From Prochilodus magdalenae (lineage: Eukaryota > Chordata > Actinopteri > Characiformes > Prochilodontidae), in the NCBI GenBank assembly GCA_024036415.1, contig JAMWET010005514.1, forward strand, positions 111,001 to 175,000: DNA of 64,000 bases. Reading direction: 5' to 3'. Under the pieces are notes generated by a model that saw only the letters and a list, made by a program, of their open reading frames with translations, ran no database searches and was not told the origin of the DNA. Each line of letters starts with the position of its first letter. Position 1 is the first letter of the stretch. Positions 25,375 to 37,740 of the stretch are shown here, in pieces. A program made the position numbers and the translations under genes.

Positions 25375-25406
25375 ATTATTATTATTATTATTATTATTAC
25401 TATTAC

Positions 25407-25455
<49 letters not shown>

Positions 25456-27535
25456 GCTGCTGTTGTTGTAGTAATAATAGTAGTAACAGTTGCAGTAGTA
25501 ATAGTAGTAATGGTAGTGATAGCTGTAGTAGTAATAATAGCAGTAGTAACAGTTGTAGTAGTAATAATTGCAGTAGTAACAGTTGTAGTAGTAACAGTAG
25601 TAGTGGTAGTAATAGTTGTAGTAGTAATAATTGCAGTAGTAACAGTTGTAGTAGTAATAGTAGTAGTTGTAGTAGTAATGATAGCAGTAGTAACAGTTGT
25701 AGTAGTAATATAAGCAGTAGTAACAGTTGTAGTAGTAATAATTGCAGTAGTAACAGTTGTAGTAGTAACAGTAGTAGTGGTAGTAATAGTTGTAGTAGTA
25801 ATAATTGCAGTAGTAACAGTTGTAGTAGTTGTAGTAGTAATAATAGCAGTAGTAACAGTTGTTGTAGTAGTAATAATAGCAGTAGTAACAGTTAGTAGTA
25901 GTGGTAGTAGTAGTTGTAGTAGTAATAATAGTAGTTGTAGTAGTAACAGTAGTAGTGGCAGTAATAGTTGTAGTAGTAATAATTGCAGTAGTAACAGTTG
26001 TAGTAGTAATAGTAGTAGTGGTAGTAATAGTTGTAGTAGTAATAATTGCAGTAGTAACAGTTGGAGTAGTAACAGTAGTGGTGGTAGTAATAGTTGTAGT
26101 AGTAGTAGGTGTAGTAGTAATAATAGCAGTAGTAACAGTTGTAGTAGTAATAGTAGTAGTAGTAACAGTTGTAGTAGTAATAGTAGTAGTAGTAACAGTT
26201 GTAGTAGTAACAGTAGTAGTGGTAGTAATAGTTGTAGTAGTAATAATTGCAGTAGTAACAGTTGTAGTAGTAATAATAGCAGTAGTAACAGTTGTAGTAG
26301 TATTAGTAGTAGTGGTAGTAGTAGTAGTTGTAGTAGTAATAATAGTAGTTGTAGTAGTAACAGTAGTAGTGGTAGTAATAGTTGTAGTAGTAATAATTGC
26401 AGTAGTAACAGTTGTAGTAGTAATAGTAGTAGTGGTAGTAATAGTTGTAGTAGTAATAATTGCAGTAGTAACAGTTGGAGTAGTAACAGTAGTGGTGGTA
26501 GTAGTAGTTGTAGTAGTAGTAGTAGTAGGTGTAGTAGTAATAATAGCAGTAGTAACAGTTGTAGTAGTAATAGTAGTAGTAGTAATAGTAGTAGTAGTAA
26601 CAGTTGTAGTAGTAACAGTAGTAGTGGTAGTAATAGTTGTAGTAGTAATAATTGCAGTAGTAACAGTTGTAGTAGTAATAGTAGTGGTGGTAGTAGTAGT
26701 TGTAGTAGTAATAGTAGTAGTAACAGTTGTAGTAGTAATAGTAGTAGTTGTAGTAATAATAGCAGTAGTAACAGTTGTAGTAGTAATAGTAGTAGTACCA
26801 GTTGTAGTAGTAATAGTAGTAGTAGTAACAGTTGTAGTAGTAACAGTAGTAGTGGTAGTAATAGTTGTAGTAGTAATAATTGCAGTAGTAACAGTTGGAG
26901 TAGTAATAGTAGTGGTGGTAGTCGTAGTTGTAGTAGTAGTAGTAGTAGGTGTAGTAGTAATAATAGCAGTAGTAACAGTTGTAGTAGTAACAGTAGCAGT
27001 GGTAGTAATAGTTGTAGTAGTAATAGTAGCAGTAGTAATAATAGCAGTTGTAGTAGTAATAATAGCAGTAGTAACAGTTGTAGTAGTAATAATAGCAGTA
27101 GTAATAGTAGTAGTTGTAGTAGTAATAATAGCAGTAGTAACAGTTGTAGTAGTAATAGTAGTAGTAGTAACAGCTGTAGTAGTAGTAGTAGTAGTTGTAG
27201 TAGTAATAATAGCAGTAGTAACAGTTGTAGTAATAGTAACAGCTGTAGTAGTAATAGTAGTAGTTGTAGTAATAATAATAGCAGTAGTAACAGTTATAGT
27301 AATAGTAGTAGTAGTAACAGCTGTAGTAGTAGTAGTAGTAGTTGTAGTAGTAATAATAGCAGTAGTAACAGTTGTAGTAATAGTAACAGCTGTAGTAGTG
27401 ATAGTAGTAGTTGTAGTAATAATAATATCAGTAGTAGAAGTTGTAGCAGTACTAATACTAGTTGTAGCAGCAGTAGTACTAGTGGTAGTAGTAGTAGTAG
27501 TATAGTAGCAGTAATAGTAGTACAGTAGTACAAGT
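25375..27535 (+). repeat. ~2.15-kb trinucleotide array (ATT)n then (GTA/GTT/GCA/ACA)n
   Basis: Starts with about 80 bp of ATT and continues as AGT-AGT-AAC-AGT-TGT type variants with a 3-bp beat throughout and a higher-order repeat of phrases such as agcagtagtaacagttgtag. Open frames of poly-Thr, poly-Ser/Asn and poly-Val are consequences of the 3-bp period. It lies 0.5-2.7 kb upstream of the start codon of the apoB-like gene. Confidence 0.95.
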
Positions 27536-27539
27536 ACTA

Positions 27540-27756
27540 GTGATAGAACTCCATGCACTGTCAAAAAGGCAAAATGACCAATAAACTGCCAAATTCTCTA
27601 AAACTATATAATATAATATAATATAATATAATATAATATAATATAATATAATATAATATAATATAATATAATATAATATAATATAATATAATGTAATTCT
27701 TTGGCATGAAAGCTTTGATTCTATGAAATGAAGTAATTCTAATGATAATGTCTGTA
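27540..27756 (+). repeat. Local duplication, copy 1, with (TATAA)n core
   Basis: gatagaactccatgcactgt through aattctaatgataatgtctg here is nearly identical to 28340-28563. The centre (27604-27692) is a TATAA pentanucleotide run. Confidence 0.9.
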
Positions 27757-28241
27757 GATAGTTGTAGTAGTAATAATAGCAGTAGTAATAGTAGTAGTTG
27801 TAGTAGTAATAATAGCAGTAGTAACAGTTGTAGTAGTAATAGTAGTAGTAGTAACAGCTGTAGTAGTAGTAGTAGTAGTTGTAGTAGTAATAATAGCAGT
27901 AGTAACAGTTGTAGTAATAGTAACAGCTGTAGATAGTTAGTAATAAGTAGTGTAGTAATTAATTTGTAGTAAAATAATAATAGCAGTAGTAGTAGCAACA
28001 GTGTATAGTAGTAATAGTAGTAGTAGTAACAGCTGTAGTAGTAATAGTAGTAGTTGTAGTAGTAATAATAGCAGTAGTAACAGTTGTAGTAATAGTAGTA
28101 GTAGTAACAGTTGTAGTAGTGATAGTAGTAGTTGTAGTAATAATAATAGCAGTAGTAGAAGCAGTACTAATACTAGTTGTAGCAGCAGTAGTACTAGTGG
28201 TAGTAGTAGTACTAGTGGTAGTAGTAGTAGTAGTAGTAGTA

Positions 28242-28273
<32 letters not shown>

Positions 28274-28339
28274 TAGTAGTAGTAGTAGTAGTAGTAGTAG
28301 TATAGTAGTAGTAGTAGTAGTATAGTAGTACAAGTACTA
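27757..28339 (+). repeat. Second block of the AGT/TGT trinucleotide array
   Basis: Same trinucleotide phrases as 25375-27535, ending in pure TAG/TAC runs (about 28195-28335). It lies between the two copies of the unique duplicated segment, so the local duplication unit was repeat plus flank. Confidence 0.9.
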
Positions 28340-28563
28340 GTGATAGAACTCCATGCACTGTCAAAAAGGCAAAATGACCAATAAACTGCCAAATTCTCTA
28401 AAACTATATAATATAATATAATATAATATAATATAATATAATATAATATAATATAATATAATATAATATAATATAATATAATATAATATAATATAATATA
28501 ATGTAATTCTTTGGCATGAAAGCTTTGATTCTATGAAATGAAGTAATTCTAATGATAATGTCT
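28340..28563 (+). repeat. Local duplication, copy 2, with (TATAA)n core
   Basis: Matches 27540-27756 with a longer TATAA run (28407-28502). Beyond 28563 the sequences diverge: copy 1 re-enters the trinucleotide array and copy 2 continues into ordinary sequence. Confidence 0.9.
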
Positions 28564-29195
28564 GTGGCGCCATCTGCTGGATCCTAACAGATCACGTTTT
28601 CCCAGATCCTGCTGGTTTTCCTGATTATTCCTTTCCTGATTATTCCTATGCCTTGGTTGTGTCGTGTGTGATGAGGAGGGTCCGGGGCTGTGGGAATGTG
28701 TGCATGCCTGTAAATGCTCATCTTCTAATGTCATGAAAGCTGCTTACAGCTAGGCCTGTCCTACAGCAGCGTCCGGCACAGCAGGTGTGCTTTCAGACTC
28801 CGAGTATCCGGCACACAACCATTACACGTCTGCACTACCACAGCAGAGCTGCTCCTCTCTCAGCTGTCAGCACACATTGTCTATGATCTTCCGTCTTAGT
28901 TGAAGTTACTGTAGATTAGCTCATGTCCTGTTTAGTACCTAACAAAGCTCTTTCATCAGTTCCTTCATTCATTCATTCATTCATTAGCTTGTGCATCGCA
29001 GTGTACTGTACTCCTGTAGCCTACAGTGGTATTGTATAGTGTGTGTTCAGGTCAAACTGCAGAATGAAAAACTGAGTCACTCTTTCCTTCACTGCTCGTC
29101 GTTTAATTACCCAGCAGTGTCACCAGGAAGCAGATCAACTGACCTAAACCACATAACTGTGTGAATTTCGGTAGACTCATACCCCACTGTATACA
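28564..29195. other. Intergenic interval without recognised gene
   Basis: No exon-like frame with splice sites, no tRNA-like fold noticed. It contains a short (ATTC)n run near 28968-28985. Confidence 0.5.
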
Positions 29196-29199
29196 TACA

Positions 29200-29780
29200 C
29201 TCATCACCAAAAGAGTAGCTGCCCCCTCTCTCAGTATGGCATCGGGCCGCAACATCCCAGACGTCTCGGTATGGAGCTGTAGAGGTTCCTAATGGTGTCC
29301 TGTGATAATCCATCCCATGCAGCTTGAACATCCTCACACAGTTCCTGCAGATGGTGCGGGAGGGGTGGAGGTGGAGGGACACCAGGCCTTCTGGACATGT
29401 GACGACAAACCGTCCATCTTGGTGCTGACCACGGTGCCTCCACACACGGACTCGTTGGGCGTCTCCACCAAGACTAAAGCGGGACTCCTCACTGAAGATG
29501 ACCCGCTGCCATTCTGAGTCACTCCATGACAGTCTGGTACGACACCACTGCAGTCTTTGGTGACGGTGACGTGGTGTTAAGGGCAGGCGTGCTAACGGTC
29601 TGTGGGCATGTGGTCCTGCGTGGTGCAGCCGTCTGCCAATGGTGCTGCACTGACAGGACGACTCATGGAGGACACCACTGCTCGCTGTGTGTCTGGAACT
29701 GTGGCTGGGGGAGCATGTTAGACAATCCATCAACTCTGTCTCTCCTTCATGTCGCTGGTGTGTGCCTCCTTCTATCCACT
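29200..29780 (-). mobile_element. Internally deleted Tc1-like element, copy B (left end degraded)
   Basis: Minus strand reads [35 protein letters not shown], then the deletion junction and the C-terminal region, with the upstream part RRLHHAGPHAHRPLARLPLT that belongs to the transposase N-terminal half. A frame of about 229 codons survives (29107-29796), but it crosses the deletion in the wrong frame and cannot encode an active enzyme. The left terminal repeat is reduced. Confidence 0.8.
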
Positions 29781-29857
29781 CTCTCCTTGGCAGCATGCTA
29801 TGGTAGTATCATTTGCATCTACCCACCTACTATACATACGGTACTCCACTATATGTA

Positions 29858-29900
29858 TATATATATGTATATGCAGTGGGGTACATAGTATATAGTGGAG

Positions 29901-29935
<35 letters not shown>

Positions 29936-29942
29936 ATGTATG

Positions 29943-30017
<75 letters not shown>

Positions 30018-30027
30018 ACATTGTGTA
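29858..30027 (+). repeat. (TA)n with (TATG) variants
   Basis: Dinucleotide TA runs with TATGTA interruptions; about 170 bp. A second short (TA) run lies at 30075-30095. Confidence 0.95.
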
Positions 30028-30099
30028 TGTGTGTGTGGTGTGTATGTGTCTATATATGCAGTGCGGTTACGTGGTATATATATATATATATATATACCC

Positions 30100-30635
30100 A
30101 CCCCCAGACTATACCCCAGTATATACCCCCACATTTTCTCTCTGGCCTGTGGAGGAGGGGCTCAGGGCTCAGTACAGTTGGTGACCTCATTTGTAGACAG
30201 TGGGACATTTTGTTTCCTCCGCTGCATCCCCCTCTCCACCACCCCATTTCTGGGATGATGGCACTGGCTCAGCAGTCCAAACCACAAACCGAGTTCTCCA
30301 CCGTCTAATCATGGGTGGCAATTTACTCAGAGAGAGGACTAAACAAGCACGACGAGAGATTTGAGGCCATAGCCGGACGTCCTGTCCCATCCCACTCTAA
30401 ACTTTATGGGTGGGAGCGGGATACTGGCCAACTACCCCCCACCTTCCCACCTCCACCACACACTCCTCCCCACCCCTTCCTCTTCACCACCCCACCCCCC
30501 ACCATATGGGCGTTCACTCATGGCCCAACAAAGCGGACTAATACGAGGCGATGGTCGATATCACGCGGAGCCGCCTATACGCCCAGATTACAGACTGTAA
30601 AAATGATCAGACATCCCGGGTTCGTGAAATACCCT
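30100..30635. other. Intergenic interval upstream of the KLF promoter
   Basis: CT- and CCAC-rich sequence (about 30430-30500) but no gene signal seen. Confidence 0.4.
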
Positions 30636-31065
30636 GAAGCGCCTGCGCACTGCGCATTCGCCAGTAAAACAGAAAACATGACAGTTGATCATAATGTTGA
30701 TATTACTAAACATCTGCTTCGTGTCGTATAGCAGACCCCCAGAAAAAAAGAACAAAAAAGAAGAGGAAAGGGGGAAAAACGAGTATTTACTTTCGCAATG
30801 GTGTCGGGATACACGCCCACGCCGCGCTAACGTCATTCGCTGCGTGGCGCTAGGGGTGTTTTTTAAAACACACCCGTCTTCAGACAGAGCCCGCCCCTTT
30901 CTCCGCTGCGATTGGCGAGACTGCTTGCAAACTGGAACTTCCTGCCAATCGCAGCGCAGATGGCGGGACGCGATTGACCAATCGTAGCGTGGGAGTGGGC
31001 GGGGCTTTTTGGAATACGGGTGTGAAAAAAATAACGAGTCCCTCTTCAATGGAGGGGGCGTGGCT
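30636..31065 (+). promoter_or_regulatory. CpG-rich promoter of the KLF gene with NRF1-like, CCAAT and GC boxes
   Basis: The 700 bp before the KLF start codon are CpG-rich, unlike the surrounding AT/repeat DNA. Visible sites are an NRF1-like gcctgcgcactgcgca at 30641-30656, GC boxes at 30891-30897 (reverse) and 30996-31005 (tgggcggggc), CCAAT boxes at 30955-30959 and 30978-30982, and a reverse CCAAT at 30911-30915. No TATA box is evident. Regular CCAAT/GC box spacing is typical of a TATA-less NF-Y/Sp1 promoter. The transcription start probably lies between 31005 and 31150, leaving a 5' UTR of about 200-350 nt if unspliced. Confidence 0.65.
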
Positions 31066-31365
31066 TTCACCGGCTTTCGGGCAGACACAATGAAACGAGG
31101 GGCAATGTAGGACACCACGTTGGGGCTCGCAGCACGACCTAAGCCGGTGGTTTATTTATTTTTTACCTTTTTTGAACGTTTATACGACGTGTTTTCTTTT
31201 ACCGTGGACGTGTTTATCGCCGTTAGGAAGAGTTTAAGACCTCAAGCGTGCTCCAAGGTTCAAGGGGAAACGAGGCTCAGAGAACCATCATCCTCATTTA
31301 CGGGGGCGGCGTGATCTACGCAGTATAGGGTCGGAACAAAAAACGGACGAAAACAACCAAATAAG

Positions 31366-34300
31366 ATGTCTATGTTCGCGTACTCGGATTATCTCGCCGC
31401 TGAGTGCCTGGTGTCCATATCCAGCGGGCCGGTCCTCCACCGACCCAGGCCGGCGGCGGCCACGCAGGCCCCTCCTCAGGGCCTTCCACCGGGGGAGCTG
31501 GACGGTTCGAGCGAGGACAGGGAGGTCCGCGAAACCCTCCGGCTGGAGGGCTCCAGCATAGCCACGGTGGCCCAGGTCTTGACGGACCTACACGGGAAGC
31601 TGCGGCCCGTGTCCGCGTACTCGGAAAGCAGTAACTCGTCGTGCGGGGAGAGCGGCTACACCACGCTTTCCGACTCAGCCACCCCCACCGCGACCCCAAC
31701 CATGACCCCCTCGGCCACCCCGGTCCCCCAACAGCAGCAGCACATGTGGGTAGGAGGAGGAGGGGGGGCACCCCGGTCCCCCACCAAGCGTCACCCGTGT
31801 ACCTTCGACGGCTGCGACAGGGTGTACGGCAAATCCTCCCACCTGAAGGCGCACATCAGGACCCACACAGGTAAAGAGGCTAACGGCTAGCGCTTTAGCA
31901 CCGGACAACAAAAGAGTGGATTTGCGTTAGCTATACTAGCTAGTTTAGCGTACTGGTGTGCTTGATGACCGGTTAGCGGCGCTAGCTAGCCGTAGCTAAC
32001 TTCTTTAACTTGGTTTTCTGAAGTGTGGAGGCAAAATTAGGGCACTGGAAACCTTAAATGTGTTTAACATGAGTGTTTTTTCCCTTTCCCATCATTATTA
32101 GTATTCGTATTATCACTCCAAGACTAGAGCTAGCTTCGTTCGAATTATCCCGTTCCACCTTAAATGGTGCAGCTGTTACACGAGGCGCCAGAATGTAACT
32201 GCTGCACCATTTAAGGTGGAACGGCAAAAAAGCTAACTCGCCACCATCTTTTCCAGAATATATCAACTTAGGAAGCCACTTGGCCCTTAATATGAAGGAA
32301 CAATGATTATTTAAGGGGGGGAAACTTATTTAAACACTTTAAAATCATTTTTAGTCCAAATAAACATATAGCTAGTTAGCTAGCTACTTTTTGCTCAATT
32401 GCTAATGTCATTTCTTGATGGTATTGTCATACTATTAAAAAAGTAGATAATGTGTTAATAATTGGGGCAAAACAGTCGAATTCAATCAACTTTAAGTGTA
32501 AAAAAATATTGTTTTGTCTGTGTGTGGTGCTTCTGACAACTTGTTAGCATTAGTGCTAACTGGCTTGCTAACTTTGTAGTAACGGCCGTTTGTTGACTGT
32601 TGTCAAGGGCTGTGCCCCCGGTCCAGACACCCACCTAACCTTCCGTCGGAATAAAGAGTCGATTTGTGTGATAAAGGGATCGTTTTAGCCGTTACCGAGC
32701 CGCAGAGACCCCTCAAAAGGGGGGTAAGTCTCCTAACCGAGGCTTCTGAACAAAGACATTTATGAACAAAGGGGAGAAGGAGGTGAGGGAGGACCGAAAT
32801 TTGTGACTGGCGTTCAGATTTGCATGTAAGGCTCGGCCCCAGGGGTGGTGCTGGGGCTGGAGCTGGTGCTGCTGAAGTGGCACATGGTCCCCTTCCTCCC
32901 AAGTTCACTTGGTCCACGTTTCTGACTTCTTAAGCTGGAAAGTGTGGGATAAAGTTGGTAAATCCGGGCTAATGTTACTTGTACCGCCTACTTCTGCTTA
33001 CTTCTCTATTACCCCAGCTCTGTATTAGACACCTACAGGGCAAGTCCACCCAAATTCCCACATGATTTTATATTACAGGCCCACCAGACAGAAAATGAGC
33101 CCCCTGTGGCTAAAACGTACCTACTAGCATGTAACTCCTCCACCAGCACCAATAACAGCTATGACTGGATTGGGCATATACTGGACAAGTTTCTGGATGT
33201 AGGACACATCCATGTTCAGGCACTCTTGCTTCCTCAAAGAGTTGGGCACTTGAGTCCGATGTGGTGAACGCCTTCCCTGACTCAATTCCGAGGAGAATTC
33301 CCTGTAGACTGTGATTTTCCCACTGCTGGTAGACCCGTATGACCGTACGCTGCTTCCATACACCTGCAGATTCAGCTACTTCCTTCACACTATGGTCTTT
33401 GGTACGCCCAAATGCTCAGTCCCTCCTTTTAGCCAATCAGAAACATCTGCTCCACATGGAACGAGACATGTAGCACCTCCACTCAATCTATGGATCCCGT
33501 TGCTCACACCTGCATGTATTTATAGCCCCATCGTCCTCCTGCAGCGCCATCTGCAGGAGCCTGAGGTTACTACCAGCTTGAACACCAGCTTGAGCTCTTC
33601 TTTTTGCCTGCTGAGCCTCTATAATTTTATATATACCACATGTAGGTGCATGGATTTAACCAAATGAGTTTTAATTGAGTTAGTTTTAAGCGTATGTGAT
33701 AAACAGGGTCTGTAATAATTAGGTGGATGCGATGTAGGCAAATTGGGAACCATGGATGTCCACAGCCAATTTATTTACCATCCCAAACCACAAGTGAACA
33801 TGCATGAGTCTTCTGGCCGTTTATACTGTATATGTGATGCTGGTGATGGTAAAATAGTAGGTTTATGAGCAATAAAGTTTTGTTTAGGGACTATTTTGCC
33901 TTCACCTTCCTATTGCTACGAATAGACTTGACGTAAGTATGTTATAGCTTAAAAACCTCATCACAAAACTGCCATAAATCGATGTGTCGGATATTCGTTT
34001 AACTATCTGTGAGGGAGTCTTTACAGGGGCGTTAAAGGTCAGATCCACCAGTTTTCTAGAATTTTTGTGCGATCCAGTTGATGATATGTAAATAAAGTTA
34101 TTCATGGTGGTTTTGGCACGGAATGGTTAACTGGCAGGGAGTCCTATTGACTATTTACAGCGATGGTTTACAACGCTTTAGCAATTGTACTTACTGTTGC
34201 AGGTGAACTCTCGCGTGTCTTATGACCTCATACAGTGGCCATAAATGCAGCTGGCCTGCATCACGAATGGATGAAAATTAATAAATTAAAACACATATAC

Positions 34301-37300
34301 ATAGGATATACGAGCAGATACAGCAGCTCGGGCATCAGGCAGCGCATTCATAACCAATTCAGGTAAGGACTTTCGGTGAGGGAGCTTATAGAGGTGGACG
34401 TCCGGTTCCATTCACCACCAGGTCTGGCAGGGTAAGTGTCTCTAGGTCGCAGTGTCCTCACCAAACCACCATGAATAGCTCTGATGATGTGCTAACCGTT
34501 TAATTACACTGAAATTTTGCAAAATCAGTAGAGTTCCCCTTTAAACTCCTCAGACGCCCGCTTCCTGTGAGCAGTTCTGACTCAGTAAGGTTTCCTAGAA
34601 CAGAGCCTTTCACACCAAACCACTCTGAATGGCTTTGTTTGCGTCCTAGCTTTTTAATTATAGAGAATTTAGTTTTAAAAGGGTGGTATTTTCCCATTAA
34701 AGGAGTGGGGAACAAAGACGATTGATGTGAAATGTGCTGTTCTAGTAAAACTTAACTAGGTCACAGTAATAGTGATGGGAACCAGACGTCCAGAGGCCCT
34801 AAACAACCTCACAAGGTACTAACATGACAGTAATGAATGCTCAGTCCGAGGCCGGGATGGTGGTTTACAGTAGTTTTGACATGAGCTTTTAGGCGAGATG
34901 GTGTGTGTTTAAACACTTCATGGCGGAGAGGTGAATGCGAGGCAGATAGGAGCCAGATGGAACCTATTTACCGTTACCAATCTCAACATTTGCATCCTAA
35001 ACGTTATTACGGAGTTATAGATTTCCACCCACGCAGGCTTTAAGACAGGTGGAGGGTGGTGGTTTAGCGGGCTCTTTGTTCTGTGTAGTCATAATGATTT
35101 AAGGTGGCTGTGTAATCTTGTCAGACCATTTCTAATCTGATTTCGGGGGCTTCATCCGTTCATTGGTTCTGTCGTCAGTGGTGTACTGTGGTGCATCATC
35201 TGCTGTCTCACCCGGCATGCACAACAAGTCGCTTACGTCGCAACCAAGTTTGTCTCTTATTATTATTCTACACTCAAAATATAAAACGTTTATCGCCCCA
35301 CAGTTTTCGCGCTAGAACCACAAAATTTTACAGGATCGTTCATCTTATACCCGATTAAGTTGCTTGTGCTTTTTGAACTGATCCGAGGTCCGGTTTTTCG
35401 ATAACAAGCGCTCAAAGTCGGACCTTTTCCCATTGGAATGAATGGCGGAATGGCGAGCAAATTCAAATCTCAACAGCCACAAGTACTTCTGTGGGAACAG
35501 AGTACCCAGGACTAACAGCTAAACCAGTGGATTTAAGGTGGAATGGAATTTAAGGTGCCAATGTATTTAAGGTGGTAGGAGTGAATTTAAGGTGACAGTG
35601 AAGTTAAGATTGTAGTAGTGAATTTAAGGTGGCAGGGAATTTAAGGTGGCAGTTAATTTAAGGGAGTACAGCTTTTAAACGTTTCAATGTAATGATCAGA
35701 CTTTTTCAAGCCAACTTAAAGTTCGTTCACAAACTTTCCCTTTCTAGTTATTATTAATTATTTATTTATTAATTAATTTATTTATTTTTATTATTATTAA
35801 TGAGCGTAGTGATATGTAAATCTAACTGCTTGCATACATGGCTAGCTTTATTAGCTGGTTAGCATGCTGGCTAACCTAGCTAGCGGTCTAGTAACCTAAC
35901 TCATCCGCTAATGTATATGTACAAAGATGCATCATATGTTGATGAGCTTTTCCTCCATGTTCACCACCACACTGCTGAGAACTGGAACCCAATCCTGGTA
36001 GGAACCAAACACTCAGAGAACAGAAGCTGAGCGGACCTCGGACCCTCGTCTTTCAGATTGGTCAGAATGGTTTGTTGGAGCCACACTGCGGTTAAATTGC
36101 TGCTACAGATCCTGTACCTCATAGGTAACGGCTGGTCGCTTGCCGCTTTGACGTCTGCTGGTGTGAACGCAGCGTTAGAGCAAAGCTGCAGGATTTCTAT
36201 AGTTTTGGGGGTGTAATGATTCTCCAAATCTCTGGTGGGGTTCATACAGTTGAGGAGGCGTGAATAACAGACCCGTGGACTAAAGTTCTGGGTTTTATAA
36301 AATCACTAAGGACTGGAAACACCGAAGAACATAGATTCACGTAAGGTCACACAGACAGGTGTAACAAGAGCTCAACCAGCAGCATGAGCAGCAGCGGCAG
36401 TACGTTCGGGGCGTGAGGCATTGTGGGTTGAGGGGTGGGATATCATCTTCCGGAAACGCAATACGAGACTGTGGATGTTTGTGTTGTGGTTTTGGTCTCA
36501 GTTTCAGAATAGTTACACCCCTAGTAGATTCAGACAGTGCTTATACTACGCTATACTGTACTTTACTACTGGGGAATGAACTTTATAGGTATGTATATAT
36601 TAGGCCGCATGTATATATTGAGTTAATTCATCTTTATTTATATAGATTTTGTCAAGAACAAGTCTGAAAGTGCGATACAGTGTCTCGTTTCATGTGTGGA
36701 AAACGCTCCAGAGCAGATGTTAATGATTGGCTAAAAGGAGGGACTGAGCATGTGGGTGTGGCCAAAGACCATAGTGTGAAGGAAGTAGCTGAATCTGCAG
36801 GTGTATGGAAGCAGCGTACGGTTATACGGGTCTACCAGCAGTGGTTAAAATCCCAGTCTACAGGGTCTTTGGAGTCTTGCCGGGGAAGGCATCCACCAAA
36901 TCTGACCCAACTAGACCAATGCTTTGATGGAGTATGAGAGTCTGAACATTGATGTTCAGACTCTCATACTCCTACATCCTACAGGCCTACATCCAGAAAC
37001 CTGTCCAGTGCATGCCCAATCCAGGGGGTGGAGGTGACCCATTTTTTGTCCAGTGAGCTCATTTCACAACGTCAGTAGTTGTGACGTGATGTTTGACTTG
37101 GTATCCTGTAATTGAGTTATTATCCTAAAATTACTTGGAAGTGTATAACTCATTTTTTGGACATGGTATCTGAAAACGTTGGTGGATTATAGGCCTATGT
37201 TAATTGTTGGAAACTGAAGAAGCAGGGTTAAGACGTAGAGCGTGACGATAGCTGTTTGACAGGGCAATATTTTAGTCAGCCGTCACTCGTCTTCTAAACC

Positions 37301-37740
37301 ACTTTATCCCGCTGGAGCCAATCCCAGCGTTCAGTGGGCAGAAGGCATGGTTTTAGTGAGGAGCGTTAATAATGCTACGGTGTCAGTTTTAAGAAGATTA
37401 ATAATGATTCTTGATTAATAGAGATGGAGTGTTGGTCAGAGACCACGGGACGTTTTATGCTCTGCTCTGTTTTGCAGGCGAGAGGCCGTTTCCCTGCACC
37501 TGGTCCGGCTGCGAGAAGAAATTTGCTCGGTCCGACGAGCTCGCCCGCCACCTACGCACTCACACAGGAGAGAAGCGCTTCCAGTGCCCACTGTGCGACA
37601 AGCGCTTCATGCGCAGCGACCACCTGATCAAGCATGCCCGCCGCCACCCCGACTTCCAGCCCTCCATGATCAGCCGCAAGGGCATGGGACCAGGGTCAGC
37701 CCAGGCTCAAGGATCATCTCTCGGCATGGAGTCTCAGTGA
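31366..37740 (+). CDS. BTEB-subfamily Kruppel-like transcription factor (KLF9/13/16 group), complete, 2 exons
   Basis: Coding exons 31366-31870 and 37478-37740 are joined by a 5.6-kb GT-AG intron (phase 1) that falls in the linker after zinc finger 1; the product is 255 aa. The N-terminus has AAECLVSIS (residues 11-19), matching the SIN3-interacting helix of the BTEB subfamily, so a GC-box-binding regulator that can repress is expected in the nucleus. Three C2H2 fingers are intact: C145/C150/H159/H163, C175/C180/H193/H197 and C205/C208/H221/H225, with TGERPF and TGEKRF linkers. Between them lies a Ser/Thr/Pro-rich region and a PQQQQ/Gly-rich stretch (about residues 84-137). Paralogue assignment is mixed: PFPCTW, CPLC and PSMI recall KLF9; [10 protein letters not shown] recalls KLF13; [11 protein letters not shown] and ARRHP recall KLF16. 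Human KLF16 and COLGALT1 both map to 19p13, so klf16 is plausible, but I do not assign a symbol. The start has A at -3. AATAAA motifs occur at 40759 and near 42588, so the 3' UTR may be several kb. Confidence 0.93.
32151..32223. mobile_element. 73-bp near-perfect hairpin MITE in the KLF intron
   Basis: Left arm 32151-32180 (cgttccaccttaaatggtgc...) and right arm 32194-32223 are reverse complements over 30 bp with one mismatch, around a 13-bp loop. Related arms occur at 7310-7490. Confidence 0.75.
33130..33545 (-). mobile_element. Deleted DNA transposon, HTH family, copy 2
   Basis: Reverse-strand copy of the element at 15389: [20 protein letters not shown] and [10 protein letters not shown] are recognisable from the minus strand. 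The gene-like catalytic part is missing. It lies in the KLF intron. Confidence 0.7.
33546..36674. other. KLF intron sequence without recognised gene
   Basis: Contains the small tandem array at 35529-35663 and the motif ggactttttcaagcc-type ordinary sequence; a run at 35274-35460 looks like decayed repeat DNA. No exon with matching phase was found between the two KLF exons. Confidence 0.45.
35529..35663 (+). repeat. Short tandem array of the MITE-end word AATTTAAGGTGG
   Basis: Seven or eight copies of atttaaggtgg spaced 16-22 bp apart with variable fillers (aatgga, tagga, cagtg, cagggaa). The word is the inner part of the hairpin MITE arm at 32151-32223. Confidence 0.75.
36675..37020 (+). mobile_element. 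Deleted DNA transposon, HTH family, copy 3
   Basis: The longest coding remnant of this family: an 85-codon frame from 36680 with [34 protein letters not shown] and VIRVYQQW (helix-turn-helix). It ends in a local inverted repeat (agtctgaacattgatgttcagact near 36940-36970). It lies in the KLF intron, about 460 bp before exon 2. Confidence 0.7.

Noticed and set aside
25348..27564. 738-codon poly-Thr and 583-codon Ser/Asn frames
   Set aside because: Trinucleotide array; the open frame follows from the 3-bp period.
29107..29796. 229-codon minus-strand frame as a functional transposase
   Set aside because: It reads through the central deletion of the Tc1-like element in the wrong frame and lacks most catalytic residues.
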